Shown piece by piece: positions 36,416 to 44,996 of a stretch of DNA of 64,000 nucleotides (position 1 is its first letter; each line of letters opens with the position of its first letter). The notes under the pieces were generated by a model. The model did not search any database and had not been told where the DNA came from. It worked only from the letters and a program-made list of their open reading frames with translations. This DNA comes from Candidatus Bandiella numerosa (lineage in GTDB: Bacteria; Pseudomonadota; Alphaproteobacteria; Rickettsiales; Midichloriaceae): assembly GCF_029981845.1 (NCBI RefSeq), contig NZ_CP104164.1:620001-684000 (forward strand). The letters are read 5' to 3'. Position numbers and translations under genes: made by a program.

Positions 36416-39103
36416 TTGGAACAAGATAATTCAAAATTAGGTAATACGGTTTCTGTATCGATTGAAAGAGAGATGCAGAGTGCGTACTTAGATTACGCTA
36501 TGAGTGTAATTGTTAGTCGTGCATTGCCAGATTGCAGAGATGGTTTAAAGCCAGTTCATAGAAGAATATTATTTGCTATGAATGAAACTGGAAATCTGCA
36601 TGATAAACCATATAGGAAGTCTGCAAGGGTAATAGGTGAAGTGATGGGTAAATATCATCCTCATGGAGATAGTGCGATTTATTCCGCATTGGTAAGGATG
36701 GCGCAAGATTTTTCTTTAAGATTACCATTAATAGATGGTCAAGGAAATTTTGGATCTATTGACGGAGATTCTCCTGCTCAGATGAGATATACTGAGGTTA
36801 GACTTGCAAAATCAGCAAATTTTATATTGCAAGATATTGATAAAAATACAGTTGATTTCCAAGATAACTATGATGGTTCTGAGAGAGAACCAAAAGTGCT
36901 TCCTTCAAGGTTTCCAAATTTATTGGTAAATGGTGCAAGTGGTATTGCTGTTGGAATGGCAACTAATATACCAACGCATAATTTAGGAGAGGTTATTGAT
37001 GGGTGTTGTGCGTTAATAGATAATCCTAAAATTTCAGATCAAGAGCTGATGGAATTCATACCAGCGCCAGATTTTCCAACAGGTGGGGAAATTATCAATG
37101 GAGATGATGCAAAAATTGCCATTTTAAAAGGAAGAGGTAGTGTTGTAGTTAGGGGTAAGACTTTTGTAGAAGAAAAAAATGGTAGAGAATCAATAATAAT
37201 ATCTGAAATACCATATCAGGTAAATAAATCAGAAATGCTTAAGTCAATTGAGCATTTGGTGAGGGAAAAAGTCATTGAAGGTATATCTGAAATAAGAGAT
37301 GAAACTAATAAATTGGGCATTAGAGTTGTTGTTGAACTTAAACGTGAAGCGCATCCAGACGTAATATTGAATCAACTATATCAAAACACTCAGCTACAAA
37401 ATAGCTTCAGTGTTAATATGCTTGCACTTGATGATGGAAGGCCTGAAGTTATGGGTGTAAGAGCAATTTTAAATGTATTTATAGATTTTAGAAGAGAAGT
37501 AATTAAGAGAAGGACTTCTTATTTACTTAATAAAGCAAGGGTAAGGGCACATTTGTTGATTGGTCTTGCCATAGCAGTTGCCAATATTGATGAGATAATT
37601 GTACTTATAAAATCTTCTGCAGATGCGCAGATTGCTAAAGTTAATTTAATGGCTCGTGAGTGGAAATCTGAACAGATAGTACCTCTGCTTAATTTAGTAG
37701 CTGATCACAGAAATGAAATTAAAGACGGTAAATGTTTTTTAACTGAGGAGCAGGCAAAAGCAATACTTGAAATGAAATTACAACGTTTGACAGCGTTAGA
37801 AAAGGGCAAGATTGACAATGAGTTAGCAGAATTAGCAAAGATTATTAAGGAATATTTAGAATTGTTATTTTCAGATGAAAATTTAATGAATCTAATTAAG
37901 GAGGAATTATTAACTGTAAAATCTGAAATTGCGACACCAAGAAAGACTGTTATTAAAAATGAAGGAATCAATGTTTCTGATGAAGATTTGATCCAAAAAG
38001 AAGATATGGTGGTTACTCTCACTAAAACTGGGTTTATTAAAAGAGTTCCACTTAGTGTGTATAGGGCACAAAAGCGTGGTGGAAAAGGTAGATCTGCAAT
38101 GACAATGTATGAAGAGGACATCATCACAGAGTTGCTTGTAACAAATACGCATGCTCCTTTGTTATTTTTCTCATCACTTGGTAAAGTATATAAACTAAAA
38201 GTATATAAATTACCTGAGGCAAGTCCTCAATCTAAAGGTAGGGCGTTAGTAAATTTACTACCTCTTGAGCAGAATGACAGTATTGCTAGCATCATGCCGA
38301 TGCCAGAGAATATTGATGAATTAGACAAATTGAATATAGTATTTTCAACACAAAAAGGCAATGCTAGAAGAAATAGCTTAAGTGATTTTACCAATATTCA
38401 GGCAAATGGAAAAATAGCTATTAAATTGGATGAGGATGATAAGTTGGTTGGGGTATCAGTTTGTAGTGATGATTCACATATATTATTGGCTACTAGCAGA
38501 GGAAAGGCTGTTAGATTTTCAATTGAGGCACTAAGAGTATTTAAAAGCAGGTCATCAGATGGTGTTAAGGCAGCGAAGTTATCTGGAGGCAAAGATAATG
38601 TTGTCTCGATGTCCATATTGAATTCTGGTGAATTAGATATTTTAAAAAGAGAGGAATATCTTAAAATACCTTTTAAAACTAGGTTAAAATTAGCTTTAAA
38701 ATTATCTGAAAATCATCAAAAACAGTTAGATATTGGAGATTTAGATGTGAATAAAATTGCTCAGGATGAGCAATTTATTTTGACTATAACAGAGAATGGT
38801 TATGGAAAGAGAACATCAGCATATGAATATAGGGTGACAAATCGTAATAGCCAAGGTGTGCTCAATATTGATACTGGAAGTAGAAACGGTTTGGTTGTAT
38901 CATCATTTCCAGTGAAGGAAGATGACCAGATAATGTTAATGACAAATTTGGGTACTATCATTAGAACTGAAGTTAATAAAATAAGAGTTACTAGCAGAAA
39001 TGCAAAGGGAGTTAAAATTATAGATTTAAATAAAAATGAGAAAGTTGTTTCCATTTCTAAAATATCAGTTGAAGATGAAGATGAAGGAGAAGACGAGGCT
39101 TAA
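36416..39103 (+). CDS. gyrA: DNA gyrase subunit A
   Basis: GyrA is the breakage-reunion subunit of gyrase. The 895-residue protein must start at the TTG at 36416: a stop lies 12 bases upstream, the next ATG is past the conserved VSIEREM region, and no other codon fits. Seen: MSVIVSRALPDCRDGLKPVHRR, the active-site tyrosine in AQMRYTEVRL, and the GyrA-box QKRGGKG in the DNA-wrapping domain. The quinolone-determining region reads HPHGDSAIYSALVRMAQ, so the position equivalent to E. coli Asp87 is serine while Ser83 is kept. The C-terminal acidic tail overlaps the tolB start. gyrB is not in the window. Confidence 0.97.
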   Translation: MEQDNSKLGNTVSVSIEREMQSAYLDYAMSVIVSRALPDCRDGLKPVHRRILFAMNETGNLHDKPYRKSARVIGEVMGKYHPHGDSAIYSALVRMAQDFSLRLPLIDGQGNFGSIDGDSPAQMRYTEVRLAKSANFILQDIDKNTVDFQDNYDGSEREPKVLPSRFPNLLVNGASGIAVGMATNIPTHNLGEVIDGCCALIDNPKISDQELMEFIPAPDFPTGGEIINGDDAKIAILKGRGSVVVRGKTFVEEKNGRESIIISEIPYQVNKSEMLKSIEHLVREKVIEGISEIRDETNKLGIRVVVELKREAHPDVILNQLYQNTQLQNSFSVNMLALDDGRPEVMGVRAILNVFIDFRREVIKRRTSYLLNKARVRAHLLIGLAIAVANIDEIIVLIKSSADAQIAKVNLMAREWKSEQIVPLLNLVADHRNEIKDGKCFLTEEQAKAILEMKLQRLTALEKGKIDNELAELAKIIKEYLELLFSDENLMNLIKEELLTVKSEIATPRKTVIKNEGINVSDEDLIQKEDMVVTLTKTGFIKRVPLSVYRAQKRGGKGRSAMTMYEEDIITELLVTNTHAPLLFFSSLGKVYKLKVYKLPEASPQSKGRALVNLLPLEQNDSIASIMPMPENIDELDKLNIVFSTQKGNARRNSLSDFTNIQANGKIAIKLDEDDKLVGVSVCSDDSHILLATSRGKAVRFSIEALRVFKSRSSDGVKAAKLSGGKDNVVSMSILNSGELDILKREEYLKIPFKTRLKLALKLSENHQKQLDIGDLDVNKIAQDEQFILTITENGYGKRTSAYEYRVTNRNSQGVLNIDTGSRNGLVVSSFPVKEDDQIMLMTNLGTIIRTEVNKIRVTSRNAKGVKIIDLNKNEKVVSISKISVEDEDEGEDEA

Positions 39104-40430
39104 TTATAAAACAACTGCAGCTTGCTACTATTTTATCGCCTTTGTTTTTGTTTGCCTATTTTATACTAATCCTTCGTATTCAAAAATTGAAATAAATATT
39201 GATAATGGTATATCTGAGGCATTACCAGTTGCAATTTCTGAATTTGATGGTCAAAACCTGGATTCAATAGAATTTGGAGCTAAAATCAGAGATGTTTTGG
39301 TGAATGATTTAGAAAACTCCGGTTTATTTAGGGTTATAGATAATGAGGCATTTTTAGAATTACCATCAATTAGTAAAACGCCAATTTTTACTAATTGGCG
39401 TACTATTAATGCAAATATGCTACTGGTTACAAAAGTCAATTTAGACAGACAAAATAATTTTGTTGATGTTAGTTATAAGTTATACGATGTATTCAAGGAA
39501 AAAGAAGTAGAAAGTGGTGATTATAAAATTGTTATAGATGGATGGAGGAGAATTGCGCATAAGATAGCAAATAGTATTTATAAAAAATTTCTTGGTGTTG
39601 AGGGGTATTTTGATTCACGTGTGATATTTGTTGCTGAAATAGGAGATGAGAAAAATAGAGTTAAAAGGCTAGCAATAATGGATCAAGATGGAGCAAATTT
39701 TAAATTCTTAACCAATGGGGATGAGCTTATATTATCGCCAAGATTTGACACAAAATCTCAAAGAATAACTTTTATGAGCTATAAAAATAGAAAAAACCCT
39801 CCAAAAGTATATGTATTGGATCTAGAAACAGGAAAACAGGATTTAATTGGAGATATGTCAGGGATGACTTTTGCCCCTTATTTTGCTCCAGATAATAATC
39901 ATGTGATTATGTCACTTGCAAAGAAGGGAACGACTAACATATATGAAATTGATTTAAATTCAAAAGTGAAAAAAGAACTGACCAATTCGTCAGGTGGTAT
40001 TGATACATCGCCATCTTATTCTCCTGATGGTAAATATATTTTATTTAATTCAGATAGGGCAGGAGCAAGTAGCCAAATTTATATAATGGACAGAGATGGT
40101 TCAAATATTAAAAAGATAAGTGCAGGACAGGGAAGTTATAGAACTCCAATATGGTCTCCTGATGGTAAGTGGATAGCATTTACTAAGATATCAGGTAGTT
40201 TTTATATAGGTATTATGAAGCCTGATGGCAGTGACGAAAGGTTATTAACTAGTAGTCGGCTGGAGGAAGGACCCTCATGGGCGCCCAATAGTAGGACCGT
40301 AATTTTTAGCAGGCAAAAAAATACTGGAGAAAATAAGCTTTATGCTATTGATATTGATGGTAATAATGAGAGGTTGTTTTATTCCCCAACGAATGGATCT
40401 CAACCTTCTTGGTCAGCACATTTAAATTGA
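39075..40430 (+). CDS. tolB: Tol-Pal system protein TolB
   Basis: TolB is a periplasmic beta-propeller that links the Tol proteins to Pal and the outer membrane during division. The start ATG at 39075 (or 39081) lies inside the end of gyrA, a 29-base overlap in another frame; it gives a signal peptide (hydrophobic FIAFVFVCLFYTNPSYS). The N-terminal domain precedes WD-like blades with repeated SPDGKYILFNSDR and SPDGKWIAFTK motifs. It is separated from tolQRA and pal here, and from cpoB at 24948. Confidence 0.94.
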   Translation: MKMKEKTRLNYKTTAACYYFIAFVFVCLFYTNPSYSKIEINIDNGISEALPVAISEFDGQNLDSIEFGAKIRDVLVNDLENSGLFRVIDNEAFLELPSISKTPIFTNWRTINANMLLVTKVNLDRQNNFVDVSYKLYDVFKEKEVESGDYKIVIDGWRRIAHKIANSIYKKFLGVEGYFDSRVIFVAEIGDEKNRVKRLAIMDQDGANFKFLTNGDELILSPRFDTKSQRITFMSYKNRKNPPKVYVLDLETGKQDLIGDMSGMTFAPYFAPDNNHVIMSLAKKGTTNIYEIDLNSKVKKELTNSSGGIDTSPSYSPDGKYILFNSDRAGASSQIYIMDRDGSNIKKISAGQGSYRTPIWSPDGKWIAFTKISGSFYIGIMKPDGSDERLLTSSRLEEGPSWAPNSRTVIFSRQKNTGENKLYAIDIDGNNERLFYSPTNGSQPSWSAHLN

Positions 40431-40452
40431 TAAATATTTTAATCTTACAATG

Positions 40453-41121
40453 TTATTGTAGATGAATTGTTGCTTTGTCTATTCCAGTTAAGAAATTCCA
40501 CATTAATTTTGAAAGTTGTTTTGCCCCATAAATGGCAACCTCCTTCTCCTCGCTAGATGATAGCTTTTTTAACAAATCAAAACATTCTTGTGAATGCCAC
40601 TCATCTGCATCAATATGAACTTCAAAGAATTTGATCGTTTGGCTATCATTGATTCCGTAAAATTTAGATAAGCCAATAATTTTTGATTTTGCAATTTCTG
40701 GGATTTGGTATTCGTATGCATATAAAGCACCTAAACCCTTTGCATAGGAATCTTTTGTGAGGGCTAAAAAGCCAGTAATTAAGTCTTCTGTTTCTTGATT
40801 TAGTTTAGCATTTCTAACATCATTTGAGTTAACGCCTAAACCATTGGCAAATTGAAGCCATAAATCGGGATGGCTATTTTCATTAGCCTCTTCTTCTATT
40901 AGGTTACCTAATAGAATTTGTCTATTTTTTAAATTTTCACAATTGGAGTGTATTGCACTAATGCATCTTGGAAAAGTATCAACATGATGAAAATACTGTT
41001 TTGAATATTCTTGTAAAACTCTCCGGTTTAATTTCCCTTGATTCCATTTTTTATAAAAACAATGATTTAATAAATGAAATGGTTCAATTGTTTTTAATAA
41101 AATACTAGTAAAGTCAGACAT
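40453..41121 (-). CDS. CADD-family haem-oxygenase-like protein, probable self-sacrificing pABA synthase
   Basis: A 222-residue member of the PqqC/TenA fold group. It matches the Chlamydia trachomatis CT610 (CADD) family from memory. Known of the family: CT610 is a diiron protein that makes p-aminobenzoate from one of its own tyrosines (Tyr27), with Lys152 as amino donor. Here FYKKW (Tyr23) and EIAKSKIIGL (Lys147) fall at the corresponding places, and the metal ligands appear kept: LIEEEAN, His84, YEYQIP and HIDADEWH. With folE in the window, a role in folate synthesis is inferred. Convergent with tolB. Confidence 0.85.
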   Translation of the reverse strand: MSDFTSILLKTIEPFHLLNHCFYKKWNQGKLNRRVLQEYSKQYFHHVDTFPRCISAIHSNCENLKNRQILLGNLIEEEANENSHPDLWLQFANGLGVNSNDVRNAKLNQETEDLITGFLALTKDSYAKGLGALYAYEYQIPEIAKSKIIGLSKFYGINDSQTIKFFEVHIDADEWHSQECFDLLKKLSSSEEKEVAIYGAKQLSKLMWNFLTGIDKATIHLQ

Positions 41122-41227
41122 GATAATTTTTTAGTTAAGTTATGATTTTATTAAAACTCAGTTCTGAGTTTTATAATTACCATAATAAATGACATCATAG
41201 CAACTACAAAACTTTTAATGAATAAGT

Positions 41228-41389
41228 ATGATATCAGAAAATCAGATAATATCAATATATTGCGACATATATGATTTTTGTAAAGAGCTAGATGGATATG
41301 TGGAGAATGGATCGCTTGAAGATAAATATATTGGGATCTATAAATTTTTTAATCTCAATTTTGCATCTTCAAGTAATTTAGCGCGATAA
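41228..41389 (+). pseudogene. Possible insertion-sequence transposase N-terminal remnant
   Basis: An isolated 53-codon frame beginning MISENQIISIYCDIYDFCKE. The IYC-IYDFCKEL pattern recalls the first residues of IS982-type and related transposases. The frame stops after 53 codons with no catalytic part left, so if the call is right this is a degraded insertion. The surrounding gap (41122-41481) contains no other gene. Confidence 0.35.
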
Positions 41390-41440
41390 AAAAAATCCCA
41401 ATCTAACGCATTTATAAGAATTCTTACGTTATTAAGTTGT

Positions 41441-41465
41441 TTGGGATCACATTAAATGATCCCAA
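41441..41465. terminator. Hairpin after porin gene
   Basis: TTGGGATCA (41441-41449) and TGATCCCAA (41457-41465) form a perfect 9-bp stem with a 7-base loop, 16 bases beyond the porin stop. It probably ends or protects the porin mRNA, though the T-run expected of an intrinsic terminator is missing. Confidence 0.45.
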
Positions 41466-41481
41466 GAGCATATGAATTAAT

Positions 41482-42792
41482 TTAAAATTTAATTTTTGTA
41501 CCAGCCAATATTACAGTGCCTTTATTAAACGTAGCGCCTATATTATAATTGGTATTTTCTTTGAATTTGAATTTAGTAACCTCAATATAAGGCATGAAGC
41601 CAGGCATAACTACATAATCAGCACCAATTGATATCGCCTCAAACTTGTTATACTCATTTTCGCCATATTTAACAAATTTCTCCTCGTCTTTACTATTATT
41701 AACTTTTGCTAAACATCCAGCTCTTTTGCTTTGCATATAATTGACACTGATTCCATATTTTTCTGTTGAATATGCAGAACCAAGAGACCAATACTTACCA
41801 CCTGTTTTTACGTCAGTGTTATTTTTATTGGCAGCTGGAAGATCTCCAGTCTTTCCGATGTCACCATAAGCACCTGCAAAGGCAAAGCCTTTATAATCAA
41901 CACCAGCACCAACTTGCCATGCTTTTAAATTCTTTCTGTCAATATCAGGGATTTTTTTACTATCTGCATCAATATCTGCAATTGAATTAAAATATGAAAC
42001 CTTTTTTGCCTTACCGAATTCACCAAGTACAGCAGTTGAGAATTTCACACCATTTTCAAAGGATGTTTCGTATCTAACAGTTGGCTGCCAAATATTTTTA
42101 TATCCACCATCAGCATTTTTCAATACATCTTTGGCTTGAGCAGCAGTTCCTTTTGCCTTTGAATCTGGGGTGTAACTAACACCAAATGAAAATCCATTTA
42201 TAATTGGAGAAAAATAGTTAATTTTCCCAGCTTTATTGGTTTCATCAAAACCCACTGGCAATTTAGGAGAAGTTAAATAAGTTCCACTTATTTTTTTCTT
42301 ACTGGTACTATCTATAACACCACCGTTTTTAAGCCAATTATCCCAATCTCCATCTAGTCCACCTGTTGCACGTGCAAATGTATATGGATTTACTTGCATT
42401 GAACTACCTACAGGGGAAGTGTTTCCTAATTCAATTTTACCAAATGTGTCTTGAACATATATTTTAACCTCATTCCCAATATTTTTGCTTCCTGAAGGAG
42501 ATTCAGAAGTACTCGCATTCAGTTTGATATAAGCTCCATATCCCAGCCCAGTTTCACTTTTATTGTCATAATTAAATTTTAACGACCCAGTATTAGCTAA
42601 CGAATTCTTATTATAATATTGCCCATTCGCAAGGTTTTTTCTAAAAGCATCTTGTTGATTAACGATTCCAAATTGTGAATCTACCTCTCCCCCTATTTTA
42701 ATTGAAGAACCTTTCGTTATATCAGTTGCTTGTGCAACAGAAGGAATAATACCTAATGCTAAAATTAAACAAATGAAACGTTTGTTACCCAT
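41482..42792 (-). CDS. Outer-membrane porin
   Basis: A 436-residue outer-membrane beta-barrel protein. It has a signal peptide (ICLILALGIIPSVAQA), then alternating amphipathic strands with frequent glycine and aromatic residues, and ends in phenylalanine (LAGTKIKF), the C-terminal signature for barrel insertion. KIGGEVDSQFG at the start of the barrel and GKIELGNTSPVGSSM resemble trimeric general porins of alphaproteobacteria. It lies 36 bases behind the DsbA-like gene, which could be co-transcribed. Confidence 0.9.
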   Translation of the reverse strand: MGNKRFICLILALGIIPSVAQATDITKGSSIKIGGEVDSQFGIVNQQDAFRKNLANGQYYNKNSLANTGSLKFNYDNKSETGLGYGAYIKLNASTSESPSGSKNIGNEVKIYVQDTFGKIELGNTSPVGSSMQVNPYTFARATGGLDGDWDNWLKNGGVIDSTSKKKISGTYLTSPKLPVGFDETNKAGKINYFSPIINGFSFGVSYTPDSKAKGTAAQAKDVLKNADGGYKNIWQPTVRYETSFENGVKFSTAVLGEFGKAKKVSYFNSIADIDADSKKIPDIDRKNLKAWQVGAGVDYKGFAFAGAYGDIGKTGDLPAANKNNTDVKTGGKYWSLGSAYSTEKYGISVNYMQSKRAGCLAKVNNSKDEEKFVKYGENEYNKFEAISIGADYVVMPGFMPYIEVTKFKFKENTNYNIGATFNKGTVILAGTKIKF

Positions 42793-42828
42793 AACCGATG
42801 CCTATATATTAAAATCCCCTAAATATAT

Positions 42829-43446
42829 CTAGTTATTTAGATGGTTGTCAATGATTTTTACAAAATCATCATAATTTTTTATAGCATTGATGGCTTTTTG
42901 ATTAATATAAATTGTTGGTGTTTGGTTAATGTTTAGAATTCTCATATCGTCATAAGCCTTTTTTTGTAAGTTATCAGCAAATTTTTTATCATCAAAGCAA
43001 CTGTTAATTTTATCAGTGCTATAGCCCGAAAGTCTTGCGATATTTTTTAGCATTTGTTTAAAGTCCTTCCTAAATGCCCATTTAATTTGTGATTTGAACA
43101 AAATATCGATAATGTCAAAGTAATTATCGTTAAAGCAATTAGCAAAAATGGCCCCGTATAATGCTGGTTCATTAACTGGATAATCACGAAATATGTATAA
43201 GATTTTATTAGTGTTAATATAATTTTCTTTTATTTTAGAAAATATACTTTCGTGGAATGAAGAGCACCCTGGGCAAGATAATGAAGAATATTCAATGATT
43301 GTTACCTTTGCTTTTGTATCTCCTAAATAATGGTCACCATCAACTAATTTTAGTATTTGGGACCTGTCTTCAACATCATTTGCAAAAGCAGATACCATGA
43401 CATTAATAAAAAGGCTTATAAAAAGAATGTAAATTTTAGTTTTCAT
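42829..43446 (-). CDS. DsbA-family thiol oxidoreductase
   Basis: A secreted thioredoxin-fold protein of 205 residues with a signal peptide (ILFISLFINVMVSAFA). It carries the redox motif CPGC in SLSCPGCSSFHES, an alpha-helical insertion, and the cis-proline in INQTPTIYIN. Family members of this rickettsial type introduce disulfides into exported proteins. The motif is CPGC rather than the CPHC of E. coli DsbA. Its start overlaps rdgB by 11 bases, and the porin gene lies 36 bases downstream. Confidence 0.9.
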   Translation of the reverse strand: MKTKIYILFISLFINVMVSAFANDVEDRSQILKLVDGDHYLGDTKAKVTIIEYSSLSCPGCSSFHESIFSKIKENYINTNKILYIFRDYPVNEPALYGAIFANCFNDNYFDIIDILFKSQIKWAFRKDFKQMLKNIARLSGYSTDKINSCFDDKKFADNLQKKAYDDMRILNINQTPTIYINQKAINAIKNYDDFVKIIDNHLNN

Positions 43447-44065
43447 TATTTTGAATCTTTTTAATCATTTTTTTCATTGCAATGCTTCTATGGCTTATAG
43501 AGTTTTTTTCTTGCGAGGTCATTTCACCAAATGTTTTGTTGAAACCATCTGGCTTAAAAATAGGGTCATAACCAAAGCCATTGCTATTGTATGAGTTAGC
43601 ATTAAAATTTAATTTGCCATTAATTTTACCATTTGTGACTATAAAATTGGTTTCATTAAAAAATAATACCAAATAGCAAATGAAATAGGCATCTATTTCG
43701 TGACACTCCTCAATTCCTCTTTGCTTTAGCATAAATTTGATTTTATCAAAAGCCTTAAAATAATCTTCAACTGGTTCTGCAAATCTTGCTGAAAAAATAC
43801 CAGGCTGATTATTTATTGCTGGTATGCAAAATCCAGAATCATCAGCAATGACTGGCATAGCGCACAAATTAAAATAGTACCGAGCTTTTATTAAAGCATT
43901 TTCCTCAAAAGTTTCACCATCCTCATTAGGATAAGAAGTGATATTTAGGCTTTTTAAATCATATAACCTTAAGCTAAGATCTGCTAACATAGCGGATATT
44001 TCATTAAATTTATCCAAGTTAGATGTTGCTATACACAACTTATTATTTGAAAAATTAGTACTCAT
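43436..44065 (-). CDS. rdgB: XTP/dITP diphosphatase (RdgB/HAM1)
   Basis: RdgB hydrolyses non-canonical purine triphosphates to keep them out of DNA and RNA. The 209-residue protein has the N-terminal CIATSNLDKFNEI, the metal-binding ADDSGFCIPAI, PGIFSARFAEP, and the C-terminal GFGYDPIF and SHRSIAMKKM motifs, all diagnostic. It is middle gene of the pcm-rdgB-dsbA run. Confidence 0.95.
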   Translation of the reverse strand: MSTNFSNNKLCIATSNLDKFNEISAMLADLSLRLYDLKSLNITSYPNEDGETFEENALIKARYYFNLCAMPVIADDSGFCIPAINNQPGIFSARFAEPVEDYFKAFDKIKFMLKQRGIEECHEIDAYFICYLVLFFNETNFIVTNGKINGKLNFNANSYNSNGFGYDPIFKPDGFNKTFGEMTSQEKNSISHRSIAMKKMIKKIQNNEN

Positions 44066-44086
44066 AAAGAGAATTTAAATACAATC

Positions 44087-44800
44087 TCAATACAACATGG
44101 AATATTTTGTTTTAACTAAAAGACGCTCATCAGCGTCAACCGCAAGTAACTCTTCTTTGAATAAGTTATGATTATGTTTAGTCCATTTGACTATTTTAGC
44201 TAAATTATTTTTCCTTTCAATAAGAATTATCTTGCCACCTTCAACTAATATATCTTCGAGATATTTTGGTATATCATTCATAATTCCATTAATAAAAATT
44301 ACATCAAACTCTAAACCTTTGGAATTTTTTTCAAAATGATCAAGTGCTTGAAACATAATGTTATCTTTTGCTTGAGAAAGTAACTCTTGACTCATGCCAA
44401 TTTTTAATAATTTCCTATCTATATCAACTGTTGTCACCCTTTTGGCGATGTTTGATATTATAATTGATGAATATCCAGTGTTGCAACCAAAATCAAGTAC
44501 TGATGAATTTTCATCAATTTCTGCATCTTGAAGCATTCTTGCTAAAACAAAAGGTGACATTATAAACCGATTCTCATTTGCAAATAAATCAGTGTTCCAC
44601 AATGGTAAAATTGAATCTGAATATGCCACGTTTTTCCATTTGCTCATAATGAATTTATGACGAGGAATTCTTAATAATACGTCTATAATCCTTTCATCAT
44701 TGATGCCATTCGGTACCAATTGATTATAAACCATATTATGCCTTGCTACTGCAAAATACTCATCATTATATATATCTTTAATTTCCACAGACAAAATCAA
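44087..44800 (-). CDS. pcm: Protein-L-isoaspartate O-methyltransferase family protein
   Basis: A 237-residue SAM methyltransferase of the Pcm family, which repairs isoaspartyl residues in aged proteins. Seen: the N-terminal helical region ending in VLLRIPRHKFIMSKW, a conserved PFVLARMLQDAEI, and the SAM-binding LDFGCNTGYSSIIISN. The canonical catalytic serine region is altered, so this may be one of the alphaproteobacterial Pcm-like proteins of uncertain activity. It is 21 bases upstream of rdgB. Confidence 0.85.
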   Translation of the reverse strand: MILSVEIKDIYNDEYFAVARHNMVYNQLVPNGINDERIIDVLLRIPRHKFIMSKWKNVAYSDSILPLWNTDLFANENRFIMSPFVLARMLQDAEIDENSSVLDFGCNTGYSSIIISNIAKRVTTVDIDRKLLKIGMSQELLSQAKDNIMFQALDHFEKNSKGLEFDVIFINGIMNDIPKYLEDILVEGGKIILIERKNNLAKIVKWTKHNHNLFKEELLAVDADERLLVKTKYSMLY

Positions 44801-44885
44801 TTATAAATTATTGGATTAATCAATACTAACCAATATAACAAATTTAAACTAATTGCAGTACTTTTTTGATCAATTTTAAAATTTA

Positions 44886-44996
44886 TTATATAGCTTTAGG
44901 TCAGATAGGTAGTGACAAGGAGTGATGAGCAAAGTGTAGTAAAAGCTACATAAGCGAAGAATGACGATGTCAATACCTATTTGAATTATGCTATAC
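44886..44996. repeat. Palindromic dispersed element A, copy 2
   Basis: The inverted second copy of the element at 25828-25941. Outer ends TATAGC and GCTATA and inner arms AGGTAGTGACA/TGTCAATACCT pair. It differs from copy 1 by a few substitutions and small indels near the centre. It lies between pcm and flgE and includes the flgE stop codon (44991-44993), so insertion there probably set the present C-terminus. Confidence 0.85.
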
